Below are positions 57,170 through 64,000 of a stretch of 64,000 bases of DNA, piece after piece (position 1 is the stretch's first letter; every line of letters begins with the position of its first letter). The position numbers and the translations under genes are program-made. Origin of the DNA: Dryomyza anilis (lineage: Eukaryota; Arthropoda; Insecta; Diptera; Dryomyzidae). Below the pieces are notes generated by a model, which searched no databases, was not told the DNA's origin, and was given only the letters and a program-made list of their open reading frames with translations. The DNA lies in NCBI GenBank assembly GCA_951804985.1, contig OX638135.1, positions 7,654,659 to 7,718,658 of the forward strand, in the 5' to 3' direction.

Positions 57170-57225
57170 GGCAGCTGCAGACGCCGGGGCAGATATCCCT
57201 TTTCAACCATAGCGTGGTTTTTGTC

Positions 57226-57268
57226 GTACAAACATTTTTTAACACTTTTTTTTAAAAATGTTTGTTGT
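57226..57268. repeat. Hairpin ACAAACATTTTT
   Basis: ACAAACATTTTTTAACA and TAAAAATGTTTGT pair across a T run, immediately upstream of the non-LTR 5' end. Confidence 0.65.
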
Positions 57269-57299
57269 ATTTTTTTATTAACACTTTAATACCGACAAC

Positions 57300-57500
57300 A
57301 ACAATACCCAGCAGGAAATGTCACCAATGATTTCTCAATGATTCACCTATGTCAGGCCAGAAATATTGATGACCGATAGCATTTTCGACCGGCAAAGCAT
57401 TGATGACGTTTTCATACAAATAATCACTGATTCATCCATGATGTAGCATTAACGATGTCATGCACGTCATTCATCAATGAAGTCACAAATGACTTCAAGA
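57300..57500. other. Insert with repeated ATGA/CAATGA words
   Basis: CAATGATT, TCAATGA, GATGACG and GATGTCATG words recur between CCAGCAGGAAATGTCACC and GAAGTCACAAATGACTTC. It interrupts the second non-LTR fragment where the reading AAVDIIL breaks off. Possibly a small inverted-repeat element; ends not resolved. Confidence 0.4.
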
Positions 57501-58273
57501 TAATATCAACAGCGGCAGTTGTTGTTGTTTTTTCAATTCCTGTGACACTTATCAGTGCTATTCTATGTAGTTTTCCTATTTCTTTTGTATTGCATTTTTT
57601 GTTTAGTGCTGTCCACCAAACTAAGCTGCCATAACTTAGTATGGGGCGTATAATGGCCATGTACATCCAGTATACAAGTCTTGATTGTAGACCCCAGTTT
57701 GTGCCTATTATCTTCTGATGTTGAGTTTCCAGTGTAGTTTTTCGTCTAGCACTATACCTAGAAATGTCGCACTTTTAGATAGGTTAAGGGTGACCCCCTC
57801 AATATTTGGTAGTCTGAAGGGTGGGATTATTCTCCTATAGTAAATAGGACTAGTTCTGTCTTTGTGGGATTAATATTTAATCCACACTTTTTAGCCAAGT
57901 TTGTCAGTGTCTTTAGTGATGTTTCTAGTTTCATTAAAATTTCGTTTAGTGCTAGAATCCAGTGGGTGGGTGATATTACACGTCCCTGGGGTGTTCCTCG
58001 ATTTACTTTTGCTCTTAGTTCGCAGGTTCCAATATTAGAGTTGATTTTCCTACTTGATAGCATTTCCATGAGCCATGCTACTCGTCTGTTTCAACGTTTG
58101 CTCGCATTAATGCGTTGCGGTTGGCTTCAGAATGTATATTTTTAAAAGTTCCTTCTATGTCAAGGAAATCTGCAAAGGTATATTCTTCATATTGGAGAGA
58201 TTTTTCAATGTTTCCAGTCACATCATGTACTAATTTCGCGAGAAGTTAAATGTGCTAAACTTTGACTTGATAT

Positions 58274-58818
58274 TGTTACGAAAAGAGGTAATTTGCTCCA
58301 CTGTGCAAGCAATCAACAATAATAAATGAGACGCACTACAATTCAACGTACTAAGCAATGTGTAAGAAAGATACGGAAGATCATTTAGCGCACTAAGCTA
58401 TGTGCGATAAAGATATGGAAGATAAGCACATTAAAACACATGAGTGCGAATGAGATGTCAATAACATGCGTTATTCACGAAACGAGTAGAAGGTTCTCGA
58501 AACAAGTCGAAGCTTGTCGAAACGTGTCGAACTGATGCCTGCAGTATATAAGGGCGACGCATCTGAGGCATAACACTTCAGTTGTGATTTGATGGTGAAC
58601 TAGTGCGTCTCGTGAGTGAACATTGTTAAGCTAAATTGTATAAAATAAGCAGTTGATGTAAGTGATTATTCTTTAAGTTGTTATCTAACTAAATAAAGTT
58701 AATTAATACTAGTTGAAATAATAGTAGTTAAAACCAAATATTAGTGTGTTTTTATTTTGTACACAATCCAGCAATACGAACACATAGAAAGTTTTCCGCA
58801 GACTTAATTTTCGTAACA
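58274..58818 (+). mobile_element. Solo LTR, 545 bp
   Basis: Starts TGTTACGAAAAG and ends CTTAATTTTCGTAACA, inverted TGTTACGAAAA ends, with the 4-bp direct repeat ATAT on both sides (58270-58273 and 58819-58822). A TATATAAGG box, an initiator-like TCAGTT 33 bp further on and an AATAAA at 58692 define U3, R and U5 in the plus direction. A 45-bp block (CTAAGCAATGTG...GATACGGAAGAT) is imperfectly repeated at about 58348-58432. A 4-bp duplication favours a gypsy-type parent. Confidence 0.93.
58545..58583 (+). promoter_or_regulatory. LTR core promoter: TATA box and initiator
   Basis: TATATAAGGG at 58545 and TCAGTTG at 58578 have the spacing (about 30 bp) expected for a TATA/Inr promoter of insect LTR elements. 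Direct evidence of transcription is not available from sequence. Confidence 0.7.
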
Positions 58819-59328
58819 ATATGATTATATATTATTCGTACGAAGATTTTAAGCATAAAAGAAGAAATGCTGATAGGTCTTTAGTCCTTCGAAGAGGATT
58901 GTTGAATTTTTCCTGCTTTTGGTATAAATACGACCTTTACTTCCTATGTGGAAGGTAGGTATTTCAGGTCTAAACAAGCTTTGAACATTTTTACTAATAT
59001 CGGGCCTAATAGGTAAAACGTTTTTTGTAGCATTATTAGATATATTCCGTCCAGTCCTGGTGACTTATATGGGGAGAATGTATTTATTGCCCATTCAATT
59101 CTGTCTAATGAAATAATGTATCTGGTGTTTGATTCGTGCTCCTCCGGATTATTTGCGTATACCGTTGATTCGTAAGTATCTTTTGGTCAACTGGTTATCA
59201 TTTATGCTGCATGGGACATGTACCTGCTTTGAGAGCATTTTTTTTAGTCCTGATGTATCTTTTATATTGTTTAATTCACTAATCATACCTTTTAAGGCAT
59301 TTCGTTTTCAGGCCTTAATTCTTTTTTT

Positions 59329-59931
59329 AGGATTATCAAAATTATATCCTACACATATGTGTGGTTACCATTCAAAGTGGTATATAGGTCACCAGGGTAT
59401 TCGAGTCCTGAAAATAACTAAAAACTTTCCATCTCTGAAGAAATTTCTTTCATTTCATACCCATATTTACAAATGGGTAGGTGTACCGAATTTCGATTTT
59501 TTTTTGGGAACCACAAGTCATTTCATGGGAAAACATTTTTTCATTTATTTGAGCATAATGTCAATATATATTTGACCAAAAAAGTTTACCTAAGCACGTA
59601 TACAGTAAAATTGATTCATAGATGTAAATTTTATTTGAGGTATTTGAACATAAGTGGTCGGTTCTCAGGTCACAATAGACCGATTATGCCAATTTTCTTG
59701 TTCAGACAGCTTAGATATATAAGTAATCTTAATCTAAAGTTTCAACTTTTTCTGTAATCGTGATTTCAACAGACAGACAGAAGGACAGACAGACAGACAT
59801 CGCTAAATCGACTCAGGAGGTCACGCTGATCAAGAATATATAAACTTTTCCATACCGGAGATGCTTTTTTCAGGGTGTTACAAACGGCGTACCAAACTGA
59901 ATATACCCTTTCACTCTTAGTGTAGGGTATA
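59329..59931 (-). mobile_element. DINE-1-like element, 3' truncated
   Basis: Reverse-orientation copy from TTAGGATTATCAAAATTATA to terminal AGGGTATA, with the ACAGACAGACAGACATCGC run and GACTCAGGAGGTCACGCTGA. The GTCGGCTTAGACCGAC stem is missing. It is inserted in, or adjoins, the second non-LTR element. Confidence 0.88.
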
Positions 59932-60904
59932 AAAAGCTGAAAAAAAGGTTAACATTTTTATTATTTTTTCTATGTATCTTTATTAAAACAATATTAGAAA
60001 AAAACCAATATACTATTTCAGTATAACAAAAATATCATAATTTAAATATTTTCACTAAAATTCCAATTTCCAATAAAAAGTCAATAAATGAAAGTTTTCA
60101 CTAATTTTAAAATTTAAAATTTTCAAATATATTTTCATTTTAAAAAATTTCATTTATTCTCAAAATATGCAATAAATTTCCAAAGTCATAATTTGTAGAG
60201 AACTAAAAATTTCCTTAAATTTTCAATTACATTTTCAAAGTTTCCATAAAATTTTAATCAAAAATGGGAAAACTATTTAATCTTTAAAATGTTCAATAAA
60301 TTAAATTTTTTTTAAAAAATTACGTATATTCATATAAAATTTAATGAGTAATTGCTTTACCTGGATTCAAAACTGTGAATTGTGTTCAAATACTATTTTT
60401 TTTTCAAATTAAAAAAAAACAGAACATTTTCTTAATAAGATATGTATTTTGTCGATTTGGTGTGGAATGGCCCGGATAGAAAATCCAACATTTTTAGATA
60501 ATCATTGCGAAACTTATTTGGGAAGGCTTTTTCGTTTTATAATGCATTTCACCAAAATAAATGTACGCATTAGTCTTATAAAGGGCGTTGTTGTCATTGT
60601 AACCATTTAATTGAAACTTTATGTCAGACCATTTTTCAATATATTTAAAATGCTATCACGGTCTTAAAAAAGAATACTGTTGACATCAGGTTGTTGTTAA
60701 TTTTAGGATAAAAAAACCTAAATTTTATACAAAATCATGTATTTTAACCAATATTTCAATTTAAGTCGCACTTCTATATGAAAATGTCCATCATTTACTA
60801 AATTTTATTAAGATTTTGCTAATTTAAAAAAGGCTAAAAAAATGGCTAAAAAAATTAGCTTCAAAATTTAAAGCTAAACACAAAAATAGGAGACTAAATC
60901 TAGT
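59932..60904. other. AT-rich low-complexity stretch
   Basis: Short AAAATTTTCA/TTTTCACTAAAATT words (60045-60260) resemble the arrays of the element at 36672-38145 but without clear ends. No gene. Confidence 0.5.
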
Positions 60905-61398
60905 TTTAAAAAGGCTAAACTGGTAACACTGGTTCTGAGTCATCGTGCGGAAAATATGCCGATGAGAAAATCATAGGGCCTCTACTTGATTCTATCCTTA
61001 TAGTGGTTAGGTCCCTATTACTATATTGGTGCAGAAGAATAGAATTTACTTCTGTTTTTACTAAGATACATGTCCTTGCATTACCCATCAATGCGTTACT
61101 GTACAGTATGTATTTTCTATTCCTAAGATTTTCCCCTGATTCACCCATGGCTCCTGTATTATTATCATATCAATATTATGCTCTGTGATGTGGACTAACA
61201 AGGGGAGAATGTATTTATAGCCCATTCAATTCTGTATAATGAAATAATGTATCTGATGTTTGATTCGTGCTCCCCCGGATTATTTGCGTAAACCGTTGAT
61301 TCGTAAGTATCTTGTGGTAGGTATGCACATCCTAGAAAGTGAGTTTCCAGTAGTACGCTTAAAGTTTCCTCTGGAGATTTTGCCCAGGTGCCGTTTTT
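60905..61398 (-). pseudogene. Second non-LTR element, endonuclease fragment plus RT piece
   Basis: A frame at 61148-60915 reads CILVKTEVNSILLHQYS, LTTIRIES and MIFSSAYFPHDDSEP, an AP-endonuclease segment. 61205-61398 repeats 59080-59180 (GTATTTATAGCCCATTCAAT, GATTATTTGCGTA), the RT part, so two broken copies are joined at about 61200. Confidence 0.8.
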
Positions 61399-61686
61399 AC
61401 ACCCTACACTAAGAGTGAAAGGGTATATTCATTATACCCTACACTAAGAGTGAAAGGGTATATTCAGTTTGGTACGCCGTTTGTAACACCCTCCGGTATG
61501 GAAAAGTATATATATTCTTGATCAGCATGACCTCCAGAGTCGATTTAACGATGTCCGTCTGTCTGTCTATCCTTCTGTCTGTCTGTTGAAATCACGATTA
61601 CAGAAAAAGTTGAAGAGCTAGACCAATGAAACTTTAGATCTAGATTATTTATATATCTAAGCTGTCTGAAAATTGGCATGATCGGT
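61399..61686 (+). mobile_element. DINE-1-like element, 5' part with duplicated terminus
   Basis: ACCCTACACTAAGAGTGAAAGGGTATATTC is present twice in succession (61401 and 61436). The text then follows the DINE 5' half through GTCCGTCTGTCTGTC and ACAGAAAAAGTTGAAGAGCT. It stops near 61686. The doubled terminal hairpin suggests a tail-to-head junction of two copies or slippage. Confidence 0.85.
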
Positions 61687-63308
61687 GTTTACGACAAAAC
61701 TCTTGCAGTGTAAACCTTGTATTATTTATTTAGTACATTCTGTGACAGGTCAAACGTCAAGAGGTGAATTTCGTTATTTCCTTTTCAACCCTCCTTCTTT
61801 GAGGTTCTCGGGGCTGCAATTGCGCTGAGGTTGATCTCTTTGCTGCCACCCATCAAAAGATGAACATCATAGGAACTACGTTCCCGCATATCATTATATT
61901 TTATACATATTTTATACATTGGATCTCCTTTCATGATTTCCAATAATATCTTTACATTTTTATACTTTTCTAATATTATATGGCTAACGCTTTGGTTTGC
62001 CCCTAGTTATAATTTATTTGCTCAAATAAAGATACACGCAAATATCATACATTTCTGTGTTTTTAATTAATTTTGAATAACTTTGTAATCCGTAAAAAAT
62101 AGGCCCTTTTGCGTAGACATTTTGGTCCGATCGAACCGGATAAATAATTCAAAATTAATTAGAAATAATTTATTCCCTTTAGAATAAAGTTAAAAAATAT
62201 AAAATTTGGATTGCGCCGCTCCAGCAGATTTCATAAACTGAGTAAAGCGTCGGACGGACAAACAAGTAAAACAAATGAGAGAAGTTTTCAACGATTATTA
62301 CACCATATATCCCAGAGATGGTACACTAAATAAAGGAAAAAGGTATATTTCTTATACAACACAAATCTTTATTTGAGCAAAATACGTTAATAATTCTTTA
62401 AAATTATATTTAATTTCTACACATTATTTAACATATTATACGAGTCCATTCTGAGTTCGTGCTGCGCTCAAACAATTGAACCATCCGTTAAATTGAGTGA
62501 ATCTCGCGTTTGGTGTTTCGTGGTTACCAACAGTATATTCGCTAAAAGTGTGTGTGTAAAAATAAATAAATTAAATCGTGTGAATGTCCTAAATAACAAA
62601 TTTCCTTCAGTGATTTTTCATTAAAATAATTTTTAAAAAACGTTTATTAGGTCCATTTTGACAAAATAATTTACAATTAAAAAGAAAATTATTTTCAAAT
62701 TTTAATTTATGACGTGGCAACTCTAGTTTTTTTTCGCTATTGTTTTGTCACATACACACGCTCTTCGTGATTAGTGAGAACCACCTTAAGTTTGAGTGAC
62801 AACTGCCTCTAGTCCAGAGAGCACATGCAGCGTTGCATTTTTCCCGTCGAGTTTGTGACTTAAGTCTTTTCGAGTGATTATAATATAAACTGCTGCTACT
62901 CGGCCAGAGTGCAGCATAGTTTATTTTTAACGAATGAGTGTTTTTTAATTGTGATTGCCATACTGCACACAATTCTTGAGTGATCAGTACGAGTGCTTTC
63001 TCTCTCTGAAAGCGATTGTCGTCGCAACTATAACCATTGCTTATTGTTGGAGAGCCGGTATTGAATGGAAATTATCGCATCGTTGGACATATCATTTACG
63101 TAAGTGGATGCGATCGTATTTTGGCACTGTACCTCTATCTCGCAATACTTGTGCGATTACCTCCGATATTTTCGTGACGACGAAGTAAATTGACTCATCG
63201 TGTCAACCTGCTGCAGCAACATTGGACTCTGCTGCTTTGACTCAAATTTTAAATATTTGATTGCTCAAGCACAGTAGTGGCGAAAATAAATTATTTTCAA
63301 TAATTTAA
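61687..63308. other. Probable LTR/leader region of the BEL/Pao element
   Basis: No coding sequence is supported. The region precedes a BEL/Pao gag and so likely contains its LTR and leader, but I could not define LTR ends or a primer-binding site. A frame at 62955-63188 has no recognisable domain. Confidence 0.4.
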
Positions 63309-64000
63309 ATAATTTTACAAGTGCAAATTATCGAAGTAAACCTATGTGATTATCTTTTTGCGATTTTTGATTATGATTTTTCATCAAATAATTTGCGCCT
63401 TCCGCCGTGCGACAGTGATGTGTTCGACGGAGAATATGCTTCTTGGCCTACGTTCAGAGATCTGTATTCTGCCATTTATATTCGTAACTCACGTCTTACG
63501 GATGTTGAGCGTCTTTACCATCTTTTGAAAAAGACGAGCGGAGATGCACGCGATATAGTGCAAAGGGTCCCTCTTACGAATAGCGGTTTTGATTTAGCCT
63601 GGCGAAATCTCAAAGACGTTTATGAGAATAAGCGTGTATTGGTCAACGGCCAACTCAAACTTTTATTCGACCTTCCTGTCGTAACTTCTGAAAGTGCGGC
63701 AGCACTTAAACATTTGCAACGCACTATTAACAATATTCTTGCATCTTTTTCAATTTATGAAATCGATACAACAAATTGGGATCCCATCCTAATCTTTTTA
63801 TGCTCTCAGCGCTTACCTGAAGCAACATTGGCTCTCTGGGAACAAAGCTTGTTGGATAAGTCGGCTATCCCTCAGTGGAGTTGTCTTGATGCGTTTCTTT
63901 CTGAACGCTTCAAGACACTTGAATCCATCGGATACATCCGCGGTCACACTACCGTTAAACCTCCACGTGCAAAACCGCTTCATCCACAACATCCAGCTAT
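63309..64000 (+). CDS. BEL/Pao retrotransposon gag, 5' part
   Basis: Open from a stop at 63306-63308 to the window end, 230 codons. From about 63390 it reads NLRLPPCDSDVFDGEYASWP, TFRDLYSAIYIRN, LTDVERLYHLLKKTSGDA, GFDLAWRNLKDVYEN, matching the DUF1759-type gag of BEL/Pao elements (pattern LP...FDG....W..F.D.F...I......L.....L..L......A). No ATG lies in frame upstream of this domain, so the start is damaged, spliced or shifted. The codon pattern from 63400 on is undisturbed, unlike the other elements here, so this may be the youngest insertion. The protein continues outside the window. Confidence 0.85.
   Translation, partial: MILQVQIIEVNLCDYLFAIFDYDFSSNNLRLPPCDSDVFDGEYASWPTFRDLYSAIYIRNSRLTDVERLYHLLKKTSGDARDIVQRVPLTNSGFDLAWRNLKDVYENKRVLVNGQLKLLFDLPVVTSESAAALKHLQRTINNILASFSIYEIDTTNWDPILIFLCSQRLPEATLALWEQSLLDKSAIPQWSCLDAFLSERFKTLESIGYIRGHTTVKPPRAKPLHPQHPA

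Larger units (their letters stand above)
52685..57215 (-). mobile_element. I/LOA-like non-LTR retrotransposon, nearly full length
   Basis: The minus strand carries ORF1, then ORF2 with AP endonuclease, RT, RNase H and a CCHC-type end, a 3' UTR, and a terminal (TCAA)n tail (TTGA repeats at 52685-52732 on the plus strand). An RNase H domain restricts it to I, LOA and related clades. Multiple frameshifts and a deletion in RT make it inactive. GC content is clearly higher than in the surroundings. No flanking duplication identified. Confidence 0.9.
57501..59328 (-). pseudogene. Second non-LTR element, RT fragments
   Basis: Minus-strand pieces: IEWAINTFSPYKSPGLDGI and KVVFIPKAGK near 59000-59110; VNRGTPQGRVISPTHWILA, with LKTLTNLAKKCGLNINPTKT joined directly (catalytic YADD segment absent), at 58069-57827; and MAIIRPILSYGSLVWWTAL, CNTKEIGKLHRIA at 57666-57510. 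Related to but distinct from the element at 52685-57215. A solo LTR interrupts it at 58274-58818. Confidence 0.85.

Overview
The window looks like repeat-dense, non-genic DNA from a fly (Diptera, most likely Brachycera). It is very AT-rich. Nearly every stretch that can be interpreted is a transposable element, often inserted into another one. The lineage hint comes from several DINE-1/INE-1-type Helitron-derived elements (start TATACCCTACACTAAGAG, stem AGGGTATA, then the block TTCTTGATCAGCATGACC and a GTCCGTCTGTCTGTC run). It is supported by a copia element whose primer-binding site GGTTATGGGC matches the interior of initiator tRNA-Met, and by gypsy, BEL/Pao and RNase H-bearing non-LTR elements of insect type. 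Only one segment (31615-32263) looks like a host exon. No ordinary tRNA, rRNA or CRISPR feature was seen.

Layout. 1-7371: two tandem 1.7-kb units, each with a tRNA-derived SINE, run into a long foldback structure (1.2-kb near-identical inverted arms, 1.25-kb loop). The right arm carries the matching empty SINE site. 7372-11340: hAT end fragment, TA microsatellites, a tandem/inverted repeat block and DINE fragments. 11341-16763: a hAT-type element with an 8-bp target duplication that contains two further hAT-type elements, each with its own 8-bp duplication. 16913-31375: minus-strand copia remnants (3' LTR, RNase H, RT, integrase, gag, PBS, 5' LTR) broken up by small inverted-repeat elements, DINEs, a second SINE family, and at 24421-24476 a sequence that folds as a complete type I hammerhead ribozyme. 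31615-32263: polyglutamine-rich exon candidate. 32652-35356: another hAT-type element with AACCG-rich ends. 36672-38145: foldback element with a nested DINE. 39657-39887: a small TA-flanked inverted-repeat element.

40402-51821: a complete-outline gypsy-type LTR retrotransposon on the minus strand (two LTRs, gag with zinc knuckles, protease, RT, RNase H, integrase C-terminus). It has lost the integrase core and carries a 1.2-kb foldback element in its long 3' non-coding part. 52280-52682: inverted-repeat element with an expanded TA core. 52685-57215: near full-length but mutated I/LOA-like non-LTR retrotransposon (minus), ORF1 and ORF2 overlapping as ATGA, RNase H domain and a TCAA tail. 57500-61398: pieces of a second non-LTR element, cut by a solo LTR (545 bp, ATAT duplication) and a DINE. 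61687-64000: leader and start of a plus-strand BEL/Pao gag that runs off the window.

The coding parts are almost all broken, so the window reads as a layered insertion record rather than a set of cooperating genes. The most unusual single item is the hammerhead ribozyme; the most informative structures are the three-level hAT nest and the foldback with filled and empty SINE sites.
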